From the NCBI GenBank assembly GCA_905221605.1, contig CAJNDS010002525.1, forward strand, positions 126,001 to 140,000: 14,000 nucleotides of DNA, in the 5' to 3' direction. Under the pieces are notes generated by a model that was not told the DNA's origin, ran no database searches, and saw only the letters and a list, made by a program, of their open reading frames with translations. Source of the stretch: Symbiodinium natans. Taxonomy: Eukaryota > Sar > Dinophyceae > Suessiales > Symbiodiniaceae. Below, one piece after another: positions 6,030 to 12,989 of the stretch (position 1 is the first letter of the stretch; every line of letters starts with the position of its first letter). Made by a program: the position numbers and the translations under genes.

Positions 6030-6262
6030 CCTACACCCTAAACCCTAAACCCAAACCCTAAACTCTAAACCTTAAAACTTAAACCCTCAACCCTAAGCCC
6101 TAAACCTGAAACCATAAACCCTCAACCCAAAGCCCTAAACATTAAACCTTAAACCCTTAAACCTTCAACCTTAAACCTTAACCCTCAAACCTTAAACCCT
6201 CAACCCAAAACCCTAGACCTTCAACCTTAAACCCTTAAACCTTCAACCTTAAGCCATCAACC
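6030..6262 (+). repeat. Large degenerate CCCTAAA array
   Basis: More than thirty units, most mutated (CCTTAAA, CCCTCAA, CCTTCAA, CCATAAA). This is the oldest-looking array here. Sub-motifs such as CCTTCAACCTTAAA recur, showing later local duplication. Confidence 0.85.
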
Positions 6263-6326
6263 CGAAATGAAGCCATCGATGGAGCTGGAGCGCGCCTGAG
6301 CTCCACCGGCTTCACGGGCTTCTTAC

Positions 6327-6362
6327 CTCGGGATCCGCAGTGCGGCGCAAGAAACCAAGCTG
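6327..6362 (-). CDS. Candidate micro-exon, 33-36 nt, minus strand
   Basis: Acceptor CCCCTTCAG^CAG (or CAGCAG^CTT, exon from 6359) and a strong donor CCCGAG^GTAAGA. The phase 0 reading is QLGFLRRTADPE. It follows a sense-strand CCCTAAA array and is in phase with the end of the exon at 6691-6615. The plus strand is also open across this island (STGFTGFLPRDPQCGARNQA). Confidence 0.4.
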
Positions 6363-6367
6363 CTGAA

Positions 6368-6411
6368 GGGGTTTAGGGTTTGGGGTTTGGGGTTTAGGGT
6401 TTAGAGTTTCA
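6368..6411 (+). repeat. TTTAGGG/TTTGGGG array
   Basis: About five units, two of them TTTGGGG. At 6421-6460 a fragment (CCCCAAAATTAGGTCCC..GGATCCTAC) resembles the end of the 4970-5081 element. Confidence 0.85.
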
Positions 6412-6460
6412 GATTGCTGAAGGTTCCCCAAAATTAGGTCCCTGTCATTGGGGATCCTAC

Positions 6461-6560
6461 TTGGGATGTTCCCTCTTATGCTAACAGTCTTCAGGAATGA
6501 CTATTGTAGGGGGTACTATAATCCCTCTTAAGGACCGTTAGTAGAAGGGGAAACATCCCA
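6461..6560. mobile_element. MITE-like element, family with TGGGATGTT ends (copy 1)
   Basis: Ends TGGGATGTTCCC and GGAAACATCCCA are inverted with 11 of 12 matching. The interior (AGGGGGTACT.TAATCCCT..AAGGAC.GTTAGTA.AAGGGG) aligns with the reverse complement of the copy at 9356-9460. Non-coding. Confidence 0.6.
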
Positions 6561-6614
6561 TATCCTGCCAATGGATGGGTTTAGGGGTTAGGGTTTAGGG
6601 TACCCACCCTGTAC

Positions 6615-6691
6615 CCTGAGCCCCATGTCCTTATCCAGCCGCTGGGACACAAAAGCAACACCCTTCTTCCCTTGAAGCCCCTTGTGTCGGC
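6615..6691 (-). CDS. Candidate exon, minus strand
   Basis: Open reading GRHKGLQGKKGVAFVSQRLD KDMGLR up to donor CTCAGG^GTACAG. Acceptor choices are ATCGAG^GCC (6691) or CACAAG^GGG. The latter would be in phase with the end of the exon at 7106-6989. GC-rich third positions. No family recognised. Confidence 0.4.
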
Positions 6692-6710
6692 CTCGATTCA
6701 ACGCTCAACC

Positions 6711-6975
6711 CCTAAACCCTCCATGACAGGGTTGAGCCCTAAGACCCCGAAACCCCTTTAAGCTCACTTTTTTGCCCTAATGTCCAAACCGTAAACCCTA
6801 AAACCTTTAAACCCTAAACCCTATATACACCCTACACCCTACACCCTGCACCCTAAACCCTAAACCCTTGTAATCCCTCAACCTCAAATAACCCAAGGCG
6901 AAATAAAACCCTAAACCCTAAACCCTATATACACCCGAAACCCTGAACCTATTAAGTGAACTTCTAGACCCTGAA
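6711..6975 (+). repeat. Scattered CCCTAAA units
   Basis: Several short CCCTAAA runs (6786-6830, 6850-6868, 6907-6925) with TATACACCCTA and CACCCTACACCCTG spacers. No coding signal. Confidence 0.75.
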
Positions 6976-6988
6976 CCCTAAACCTTAC

Positions 6989-7106
6989 ATATCCCAAGGC
7001 GTAATCCTGTGGCTGCGGCTTTTGAGATTGGAATCGGCTCGCTTGGGCACTTGCAGCAGCAACGTCGGGCCTGTTGGCCCTGCAAAGTGCTTGCATTGAT
7101 TCGTCA
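6989..7106 (-). CDS. Candidate exon, minus strand
   Basis: Acceptor AAACTAG^TGACG (or TTTGCAG^GGCC at 7072) and donor GGATAT^GTAAGG, with TTTAGGG repeat just past the donor. It reads DESMQALCRANRPDVAAASA..RFQSQKPQPQDYALGY. If the gene begins here, ATG 7096 would be the start. Alanine- and glutamine-rich; family unknown. Confidence 0.45.
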
Positions 7107-7130
7107 CTAGTTTATTTTCCTTTTCTTTTT

Positions 7131-7305
7131 TGTTGGGGGGTGGGGGGGTGGGGTTTAGGGTTTAGGGTTTGAGGTTTGGGGTTTAGGGTTTCGAGTTTAG
7201 GGTTCAGGGTAAATTGCTTCGCAAATCTGGGATGCTTTGTGTCTTTGTGGGGGGGGGGGGGGGGGAGGGTTTAGGGTTTAGGGTTAAGGGTTAAGGGCTT
7301 AGGGC
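7131..7305 (+). repeat. G-runs and TTTAGGG arrays
   Basis: G-rich tract (7135-7152), TTTAGGG units (7154-7210), a G17 run (7249-7265), then TTTAGGG/TTAAGGG units to 7305. Confidence 0.85.
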
Positions 7306-7402
7306 TTGTTTTGCTTTTCCGGGGTAGGTGGCCCTATGGAATCGTGGCTCTTGTGCGCCTTTGCCTGCCTCCCTGCAGCCTTCTTGTGGCCTATTCTTGA
7401 CG
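7306..7402. other. Exon-like island, strand unresolved
   Basis: On the plus strand ATG 7336 opens a hydrophobic, signal-peptide-like MESWLLCAFACLPAAFLWPI, running into the next array with a possible donor GACG^GTTTAGG. On the minus strand a basic frame (HKKAAGRQAKAHKSHDSIGP) follows AATAG^GCC. The two calls are mutually exclusive. Confidence 0.3.
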
Positions 7403-7446
7403 GTTTAGGGTTTAGGGTTGAGGGATAGGATTTGGGGTTTAGGGTC
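7403..7446 (+). repeat. TTTAGGG array, partly decayed
   Basis: Five or six units. A further three-unit run lies at 7524-7550. The 7447-7523 gap holds nothing recognised. Confidence 0.8.
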
Positions 7447-7615
7447 CGAAGAAGCATACGCGGGGCTGCAATCACCCTACCACCCATGACATGCTGCCGT
7501 GGGAACCAAATGAACCTTAGGAGGGTTTAGGGTTTAGGGTTTAGGGTTCATACACGCCAATAGAGATGAGAGTAGTAGAGGTAAATGATCTGAATTTTGG
7601 GGTTCATGTGGTCCC

Positions 7616-7672
7616 CCTAAACCCTGAACCCTAAACCCGAAACCCCAGACCCTAAACCCTAGACCCTAAATC
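7616..7672 (+). repeat. CCCTAAA array with variants
   Basis: About eight units (CCCTGAA, CCCGAAA, CCCCAGA, CCCTAGA mixed with exact ones). Confidence 0.85.
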
Positions 7673-7678
7673 CGGCAC

Positions 7679-7769
7679 CTGGCATTGCGGCGGCGAAATG
7701 TTGGCCCCCTGGAAAATTCTGAGCCAAGAAGTTGCAGCCACATATGGCAGCCGTGCAGCAAGCAGCTGC
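7679..7769 (-). CDS. Candidate exon, minus strand
   Basis: It reads CCTAAICGCNFLAQNFPGGQ HFAAAMP up to donor ATGCCAG^GTGCCG, beyond which TTTAGGG repeat starts. The acceptor (AACGAAG^CAGCTG or CAG^CTGCTT) is approximate. Cysteine- and alanine-rich. Another open block (EAFGRRMQLDSAGHVPSWHV) lies upstream at about 7925-7860. Confidence 0.4.
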
Positions 7770-8034
7770 TTCGTTGGGAAGTTTATGGGGTTTATGGAGC
7801 TTACAGGGTTGAGCAGGTTTATGGGGTGTAGGGCCTGTAAGTCTACAAACTCTAAATAGAGTTAACATGCCAGGATGGCACGTGCCCGGCACTGTCAAGC
7901 TGCATTCTTCTACCGAATGCTTCCTTAACCCTAAAATGGTCATGGCTGATAATCTAAGAGGAATTATCGTATAACAGGGTGTATGACCCCAATTTTGCGT
8001 GTTCTTGTGGTCCCAGGGTTCTTGCCCCCCGCAG

Positions 8035-8168
8035 GATCAATGGCCAACCTGCACAGAAAGATCCTTTTCCACCGCGGCGAGGCGCAAGAGCCTCTGACCA
8101 CACGGAGAAAGCACCCCCAGACTTTCAAGGGTGCCGCAGTGGGGCTTCAGAACCCCGCCTACTTGTAG
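8035..8168 (+). CDS. Candidate exon, plus strand, ending at a MITE-like intron
   Basis: Strong acceptor TTCTTGCCCCCCGCAG^G. The frame compatible with splicing at CTTGTAG^GTTCAT reads INGQPAQKDPFPPRRGARAS..ASEPRLLV, phase 2 in and phase 1 out. A second frame (MANLHRKILFHRGEAQEPLT..QNPAYL) has better codon use but ends at the TAG on the junction. The first is favoured because it joins in phase to 8309-8388. Confidence 0.45.
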
Positions 8169-8286
8169 GTTCATGGTAGTTCTTGACTGTACGCAGAACT
8201 GTACTTATAACCATATTCGGGCACTTAAGGGGCTTAGAAGTGGGTGATAAGTACAGCTAGAACTGGTTAACAAGTACCATGAACCT
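8167..8286. mobile_element. MITE-like element (120 bp) acting as an intron
   Basis: AGGTTCATGGTA at 8167-8178 is a perfect inverted repeat of 8275-8286. The right half (GGGTGATAAGTAC.GCTA.., ACCATGAACCTCC) aligns with the element at 10676-10885. The proposed intron is 8169-8308 (140 nt): the donor falls inside the left end, and the acceptor GTCAG^CA lies 22 bp past the right end. Confidence 0.65.
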
Positions 8287-8308
8287 CCACGCACTCCCAC
8301 ATTGTCAG

Positions 8309-8388
8309 CAAGTCAGCTGGCTGAAGTGCATGTCGTCATCCCCCAAGCTGGGCAGTCCTTCAAAGGCAGCTTGGACCGCCAGAGTTAA
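8309..8388 (+). CDS. Candidate terminal exon, plus strand
   Basis: After acceptor CATTGTCAG^CA the phase 1 frame reads SQLAEVHVVIPQAGQSFKGS LDRQS and stops at TAA 8386-8388. It is in phase with 8035-8168 across the MITE-containing intron. Family unknown. Confidence 0.45.
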
Positions 8389-8411
8389 GCTTGTGGGCTT
8401 GGGGTTTGGGC

Positions 8412-8584
8412 AGGGTTTAGGGTTTAGGGTTTAGGGTTTAGGGTTTGGGGTTTGGGGTTTGGGGTTTGGGGTTTGGGGTTTGGGGTTTGGGGTTTGGGGT
8501 TTGGGGTTTGGGGTTTGGGGTTTGGGGTTTGGGGTTCGGGGTTCGGGGTTCGCGGTTTGGGGTTTGGGGTGTGGGGTTTAGGGT
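8412..8584 (+). repeat. TTTAGGG array grading into a TTTGGGG array
   Basis: Five TTTAGGG units, then about thirteen TTTGGGG units (8445-8536), then TTCGGGG variants and back to TTTAGGG. It is the longest homogeneous variant block. Translations over it are low-complexity artefacts. Confidence 0.95.
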
Positions 8585-8732
8585 TACTAACGTTATGATA
8601 TCGGGGTTGTATTCAGCGGGTGTGTGCGTGTGTATGTGTCTATCGCTCTCTCTGTTTTTGGTTTTTGTGCGTGTGTGTGTGATGTGTACAACACAGGGGG
8701 CCAGGTTAAGCTTTGGGGTGAGGGTCTCGGGT

Positions 8733-8860
8733 GTGTGCGTGTGCGTGTGCGTGTGCGTGTGCGTGTGGGTGTGGGTGTGGGTGTGGGTGTGGGTGTGGGT
8801 GTGGGTGTGGGTGTGGGTGTGGGTGTGGGTGTGGGTGTGGGTGTGGGTGTGTGTGTGTGT
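8733..8860 (+). repeat. GTGTGC and GTGTGG microsatellite
   Basis: About five GTGTGC units (8733-8764), about fourteen GTGTGG units (8763-8848), then GT dinucleotides. Three related GT-rich tracts lie nearby (8619-8690). The surrounding 8585-8732 and 8861-9050 stretches have no supported gene. Confidence 0.95.
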
Positions 8861-9052
8861 ATTATACATATATGTGTAGGCGTATGTGTCTGTATCTGTA
8901 CTCAAGATGGGCTCTGTCCTTGACCTACGCAGCACCAAGTGAAGTCCCCCCTGCTGTGACCTACACAACCCCTGTGTCAGGGTTTCAAGTATGAAGGGGT
9001 TGCGGGTTTAGGTCCTGCCGCAAAAAACACGCAACCAACAATGCCCCCGCCC

Positions 9053-9115
9053 CGCCCCCCCCCCCCACCACACAAAAAAACTAAACTAAACTAAACTAAA
9101 ACTAAAAAAAACGTT
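9053..9115 (+). repeat. C-run followed by CTAAA pentamers
   Basis: A C12 tract, then CACCACAC and several ACTAA/CTAAA units, a shortened relative of the CCCTAAA repeat. Confidence 0.75.
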
Positions 9116-9117
9116 AA

Positions 9118-9215
9118 GCCTAAACCCAAAAAACCCTAAACCACCGAAATCCCTAAACCATACAAAAACCCTAAACCCTAAATCCTAAACCCTAAACCCT
9201 AAACCCTAAACCGCA
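9118..9215 (+). repeat. CCCTAAA array
   Basis: Decayed at the left, then about six exact units at 9168-9212. Confidence 0.9.
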
Positions 9216-9304
9216 GCCCCTAAAGGGGTCCTGGCGGCCGCTCCGCCATCAGGACGCCTTCGTCGGGTAAGAGGGCGCCTCACCGACCAGAAGCATGAGG
9301 TGGT
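9216..9304. other. GC-rich exon-like island, strand unresolved
   Basis: 89 bp bracketed by CCCTAAA (left) and TTTAGGG (right). The plus strand is open in two frames (RSAIRTPSSGKRAPHRPEA; GRLRRVRGRLTDQKHEVV). A possible donor is TCGG^GTAAGA. No family. Confidence 0.25.
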
Positions 9305-9357
9305 GTAGGGTTTGGGGCTTTTCAGGGTTTAGGGTTTAGGGTTTGGGGTTTAGGGTT
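9305..9357 (+). repeat. TTTAGGG array
   Basis: About six units with one TTTGGGG, running directly into the MITE-like element at 9356. Confidence 0.9.
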
Positions 9358-9460
9358 GGGATGTTCCCCCTTTTACTAACAGTCCTTCACAGGGATTAGA
9401 GTACCCCCTGTTATAATCCCGAGTAAGGACGGTGAGTGAGATTTAGGGGGAACATCCCAA
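9356..9460. mobile_element. MITE-like element with perfect 15 bp inverted repeats (copy 2)
   Basis: TTGGGATGTTCCCCC (9356-9370) and GGGGGAACATCCCAA (9446-9460) are perfect inverted repeats. The 105 bp element aligns in reverse orientation with 6461-6560. The middle is itself palindromic (GGGATTAGAGTA.../...TTATAATCCC). Non-coding. Confidence 0.75.
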
Positions 9461-9832
9461 GTCTAGGGCTCAGGGTTCAGCATTTGGCTTTAGGGCTTTG
9501 GGGATTTCAGGGTTTCTTAGGGATTGGGGTTTAGGATTTAGGGATTAAAGGACTGCGCCAAGCAGGGCGCAAAAACAAGAAAGAACCCTGAGCCTTGACC
9601 CCCTTCCCCCAACACCGAAACAAAGCCATTAATCCACTACTAAAACCAAAAAGACAGCAAGAACAAACAGCATTGACCAAAACTATAAACTCTACACTCT
9701 AACCCTTTAACCACCAAGTTGAACCAATAAATTTGGGGTTTACTAAAACAAGGGTCCCCTAACAGTTGAACAGAGTCCCCAATTCCAGGGTACCCAATTC
9801 AGCAAGAAAGTCGGCCCCCCCTCAACTCATAC
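9461..9832. other. Region without recognised gene
   Basis: Decayed TTTAGGG units (9465-9548), then an A- and C-rich stretch with isolated CCCTAA words and AGGGTCCCC/AGAGTCCCC/AGGGTACCC words that resemble MITE remnants. No open frame of interest. Confidence 0.5.
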
Positions 9833-9905
9833 TAAACCCTAAGCCCTAAACCCCAAACCCCAAACCCTAAACCCTAGCCCAAAACCCTAACCCCCCCCCC
9901 CCCCC
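9833..9905 (+). repeat. CCCTAAA array ending in a C14 run
   Basis: About eight units with CCCCAAA variants, then fourteen or more C residues. Confidence 0.9.
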
Positions 9906-10001
9906 ATGGTTGCACCTGCGTCCCGCGCCTGCGGCCTCCGCAGTGTGCGGCGCACTGCGCCCAAGAGGGCCGAGGCATCTGGCAACAGGGAAGGCTGGGA
10001 G
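9906..10001 (+). other. GC-rich exon-like island, possible first exon
   Basis: An ATG in CCATGG context opens MVAPASRACGLRSVRRTAPK RAEASGNREGWE, with a possible donor GGGAG^GTTTAG at the array. Almost all third positions are G or C. The minus strand is also open (ALLGAVRRTLRRPQARDAGA), so the strand is not certain. Confidence 0.35.
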
Positions 10002-10095
10002 GTTTAGGGTTTAGGGTTTAGGGTTTAGGGTTTAGGGCTTATAATAGGGCTTAGGGTTCAGGGTTCAGGGTTTAGGGTTTAGGGTTTAGGGTTGC
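10000..10095 (+). repeat. TTTAGGG array
   Basis: About twelve units with some CTTAGGG and TTCAGGG variants. Confidence 0.95.
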
Positions 10096-10117
10096 TTAGT
10101 ACTTATCGGGTTTAGCT

Positions 10118-10250
10118 CCCCCCCCCCCCGGCCCGAAAACCGTCAACCTTAACCCCTGCACCTTACACCCTGAACCCTTAAACCCTAACCCCCCAACCAC
10201 ACCACAGCACGGGGACCACCACCGGGGGGGTGGGGGGGGGGGCGGGGTGG
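10118..10250 (+). repeat. C-run, decayed CCCTAAA units and G-runs
   Basis: A C10 run, decayed CCTTACACCCTGAACCCTTAAA, then G-rich tracts (10225-10250). 10251-10342 has no recognised feature. Confidence 0.7.
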
Positions 10251-10342
10251 GGGTGGCCGAGTGCTGATCATAAATGCACATGGATCCTTAGGGGTTCCAG
10301 ACGAAGAACCAGTAGGCAGAGGGTGGTCTTTTGTTGGTGAAC

Positions 10343-10402
10343 ACCCTAAACCCTAAACCCTAAACTTTAAACCCTAAACCCTAAACCCTAAACTCTAAAC
10401 TG
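10343..10402 (+). repeat. CCCTAAA array
   Basis: Eight units, two with CTTTAAA or CTCTAAA, ending at the acceptor CTGCAG^G. Confidence 0.95.
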
Positions 10403-10405
10403 CAG

Positions 10406-10479
10406 GCCGGGGAGCGAGTGGAGGCAGAAGCTGCCACATTCTCCAGCAAAGCTGGGCCTAGCGGCTCAAATGCCAACAG
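10406..10479 (+). CDS. Candidate exon, plus strand
   Basis: Acceptor AAACTGCAG^GCC directly after a CCCTAAA array; donor CCAACAG^GTTTGG. The phase 0 frame reads AGERVEAEAATFSSKAGPSG SNAN. Another open frame (PGSEWRQKLPHSPAKLGLAA) has a different phase, so the reading is not fixed. Length is 74 nt. No family. Confidence 0.45.
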
Positions 10480-10513
10480 GTTTGGGCTTGAAAGGGTCAA
10501 AAGGGTTCAAAAG

Positions 10514-10565
10514 GTTTAGGGTTTAGGGTTTAGGGCTAGGGTTTAGGGTTTCGGGTTTAGGGGGG
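10514..10565 (+). repeat. TTTAGGG array
   Basis: About six units, one TTTCGGG. Confidence 0.9.
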
Positions 10566-10577
10566 TTTTGGGTCAAG

Positions 10578-10682
10578 GAGCTAGAGGCGCCCAAAGAACG
10601 GCGGAGCCTTGCCTGCTCCAGGGCTTTCGGCTGGAACCGGCTCAATGCAGTCCTTGACAGGGGCGGAAGGCAATACTTGGAG
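10578..10682 (+). CDS. Candidate exon, plus strand, ending inside a MITE-like terminus
   Basis: Acceptor GGGTCAAG^GAG. The 35-codon phase 0 frame reads ELEAPKERRSLACSRAFGWN RLNAVLDRGGRQYLE. The donor would be TTGGAG^GCATCA, a GC donor at the same place where the relative at 8167 has AG^GT. Composition is exon-like. If the acceptor is the element's far end (CCAAG^TGA), the protein stops at once. Confidence 0.5.
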
Positions 10683-10885
10683 GCATCAGGGTACTTAGTA
10701 ACCCAAATATCAGTGTAGCTAACTAAGGCCTAAACCCTACACCCCTAAACAGTTTGGGGAACACACTTGGTGACTCAAATTACTTACTGACCCGATTACG
10801 AGTGTAGCTATAACCCACTTTAAAACCCCGAATAGGGTGATAAGTACATCTATAAATGGGTTACTAAGTACTATGAACCTCCAAG
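10676..10885. mobile_element. MITE-like element (210 bp), family with GGTTCAT ends
   Basis: The left end CTTGGAGGCATCAGG and right end (reverse) CTTGGAGGTTCATA are related. GTACTTAGTAACCCA at 10691-10705 is a perfect inverted repeat of 10857-10871. The right half aligns with the 8167-8286 element (GGGTGATAAGTACA.CTA.AA). It begins at the end of a coding-like exon. Confidence 0.7.
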
Positions 10886-10993
10886 TGACGGGGACGAAAG
10901 GCACTAGGTTGCCTAAGGCTTTGTAAGGGGTTGAATCGAAATGACCTGCAAGAAAGTAGATGTTGGGTTCGTAAGGTAGGGTCGCATGCCCTC

Positions 10994-11094
10994 TACACCC
11001 TGAACCCTGAACCCTAAACCTTAACCCTAAACCCTAAACCCTAGACCCGAAACCCTAAACCCTAAACCCTAAACCCTAAACCCTAAACCCTAAG
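10994..11094 (+). repeat. CCCTAAA array
   Basis: About fourteen units, with CCCTGAA and CCTTAAC variants at the left and exact at the right. Confidence 0.95.
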
Positions 11095-11185
11095 CAGAGA
11101 AAGGTAGGACTGGGGAGGGAAGGGCAGCCTCGAAAACATCGCTCTGGCCGTTCATGGAGCTTCCTGCGCAAGAGAAGCTTAGTGT
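11095..11185. other. Exon-like island, strand unresolved
   Basis: On the minus strand a strong acceptor TTCTCTTGCGCAG^GA leads into SSMNGQSDVFEAALPSPVLP FSA then a stop. On the plus strand GSLENIALAVHGASCAREA is open. The acceptor makes minus slightly more likely. Confidence 0.35.
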
Positions 11186-11365
11186 AGGGGTTAAGGGTTT
11201 AGGGTTTAGGGTTTAGGGTTTAGGGTTTAGGGGGTTAGGGTTTAGGCGTTTGGGGTTTAGGGTTTCGGGGTTTAGGGCTTTAGGGTTTTCGGGGTTTGGG
11301 ATTTAGAGGTTTAGGGGTTTAGGATTTATGGGTTTCGGGTTTCGGGGTTTAGGGTTTAGGGCTTA
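11186..11365 (+). repeat. TTTAGGG array, variable
   Basis: Exact units at the left, then many variants (GTTTCGGGG, GATTTAGAGG, TTTATGGG). Confidence 0.9.
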
Positions 11366-11685
11366 CCCTTATGGAGTTAAGTAGTGGCAACCTGAACAAG
11401 CCAACCAAGACATGTAACAGGCTTCTAGATTCTAGACCGTACCTCCCAAGCCATGCCTCACTCGGACGCTTGAGAATACATGACAACTGGAGTTCTCAAG
11501 TAGGGATTAGGGCTTAGGGTAGAATAATAACTTGGTAACCCGTGAGCCTTCAAGAAAGCCCATGCATAAGCCCCCAAGAGCTGATAAGTTCTTAGTGTAG
11601 GGGAATTGGGACAAGTAGGAGCCCAGATACCCTGCACACTCTTGAGGGATTCATTCTGCAGGATACCTAAAAAGACCTTGCAGCC
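11366..11685. other. Region without recognised gene
   Basis: No supported exon. At 11528-11562 ACTTGGTAACCC..CCTTCAAGAAAGCC resembles the element end at the window start (CCTCCAAGAAAGCC), suggesting a decayed MITE copy. Confidence 0.4.
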
Positions 11686-11790
11686 TAAACCCTAAACCCT
11701 AAACCCTAAACCCTAAACACTAAACCCGAAACCCGAAACCCTAAACCCTAAACCCTAAACCCTAAACCCTAAACCCTAAACCCAAAACCC
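11686..11790 (+). repeat. CCCTAAA array
   Basis: About fourteen units with two CCCGAAA variants. Confidence 0.95.
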
Positions 11791-11807
11791 CACGGTTCCC
11801 TACTAAG

Positions 11808-11902
11808 AGCCAGCAAGCAAACAGCTGTCGGAGCTCTCCAGAACGGCGGCACACGAGCCGGAACCAGAGGGCGTAGACAGCAGGCGCGAGGAGACCGCTT
11901 AG
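11808..11902 (+). CDS. Candidate terminal exon, plus strand
   Basis: After the CCCTAAA array and CCTACTAAG^A the frame reads EPASKQLSELSRTAAHEPEP EGVDSRREETA and stops at a TAG formed with the next repeat. Hydrophilic and acidic. Other frames on both strands are also open in this GC-rich block, so the strand is provisional. Confidence 0.35.
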
Positions 11903-11911
11903 GGTGCCTTT

Positions 11912-11966
11912 CGGTTTGGGGTTTGGGGTTTAGGGTTTAGGGTTTAGGGTTTAGGCTTAGGGTTTA
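11912..11966 (+). repeat. TTTGGGG/TTTAGGG array
   Basis: Two TTTGGGG then four TTTAGGG units. 11967-12185 holds no recognised gene. Confidence 0.9.
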
Positions 11967-12185
11967 CAAAGCTTTGCGGCTTGATTCTTGAGGTTGCTTA
12001 CAATTCCCGAAGCTTTAAATCAAACTGACCCTACACCCTGAAATAATCAGCTTGGAAAAGTAGAAAGAAGGCTTTGAGGGTGTGGCTGTTCGTGATAGGG
12101 CCGATAGGGTTGCGGGCTCAGAGGCACATCAACTGATGGTTTCTTGCGTTTGGGGTTACGAGTTTTCAACCCTACTTCCTGAACC

Positions 12186-12370
12186 TCAAACCCTAAACCC
12201 TACACCCACCAACCTGGAGTTGGGCTTATGAGACCCTCGGCCTACACTCGTCGCCCCCCACAACCCCAAACCCTAAGCCCTGAGCCCTAAGCCCTTAGCC
12301 CTAAGCTCTAAGTCTATGCCCCAAGCCCTAAGACCTAAACCCTGAACCCTAAACCCCAAACCCTCAACCC
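12186..12370 (+). repeat. Decayed CCCTAAA array
   Basis: CCCTAAA, CCCTAAG, CCCTGAG and CCTTAGC units, interrupted at 12207-12262. Confidence 0.8.
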
Positions 12371-12457
12371 AGCCCTATACCAAAGTCCCCCCTGAAGCCA
12401 AGCTGCACAAGGCAAAATGGCTCGAGGCATGTCGATGCTGCCCTTCCTCGAGAAAGG
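12371..12457 (+). other. Exon-like island
   Basis: The plus strand is open through PPEAKLHKAKWLEACRCCPS SRK into the next array. CCCTGAAGCCAAG here (12390-12402) is identical to 4518-4530 in another island. No clear splice sites; strand provisional. Confidence 0.3.
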
Positions 12458-12600
12458 GTTTAGGGTTCAGGGTTCGGGGTTCAGGCTTAGGGAACAGGGC
12501 TTCGAGTTCAGGGTTTGGGGGGTTTAGGGGTTCAGGGTTTAGGGGTTTTGGGTTAGAGGGTTTAGGGGTTTAGAGGTTCCGGAGTTCGTGCTTAGGGATT
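12458..12600 (+). repeat. Decayed TTTAGGG array
   Basis: Many variants (TTCAGGG, TTCGGGG, TTTAGAGG). Beyond it, CTTAG^GT at 12612 opens LEGCKEAAKASMADAA and a stop, a possible short last exon on the plus strand. Confidence 0.8.
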
Positions 12601-12670
12601 TGAGGAAGCTTAGGTGGGCTGGAAGGGTGCAAGGAGGCCGCCAAAGCCTCCATGGCCGACGCTGCCTGAA

Positions 12671-12750
12671 CCCTAAACCCTAAACCCTAAACCCTAAACC
12701 CTAAACCCTAAACCCTAAACCCTAAACCCTAAACCCTAAACCCTAAACCC
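12671..12750 (+). repeat. CCCTAAA array, perfect
   Basis: More than eleven exact units with no mismatch, the cleanest CCCTAAA array in the window and therefore probably young. Confidence 0.95.
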
Positions 12751-12924
12751 TGTGTAAGCCCTAGGCCCCTAAGCCCTAGCCTCCCAAGCCTACAGGGGTG
12801 AGCTTCAGCTTGGATGCGTGAAGGCTTCGTAAGCGCAAGAAGAACAGCAGCAACAATGTCTAGTAGTTGTGTAAGAATCCAAAAAATGAAAGACATTAAT
12901 CCCTATATTGCCCTTACAAGCAAA

Positions 12925-12942
12925 TGTGTGTGTGTGTGTGTG
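12925..12942 (+). repeat. TG microsatellite
   Basis: Nine TG units followed by TTTG and a T-run. Confidence 0.9.
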
Positions 12943-12989
12943 TTTGTTTTTTTTGGGTGTGAGAGGTTCGGGGCTTTGAGGCTCTTCGG

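Noticed and set aside
8438-8994. Long open frames of up to 176 codons across the TTTGGGG and GTGTGG repeats, both strands
   Set aside because: Pure simple-repeat translation (poly HT, VW, CG, NPKP); no unique sequence supports coding.
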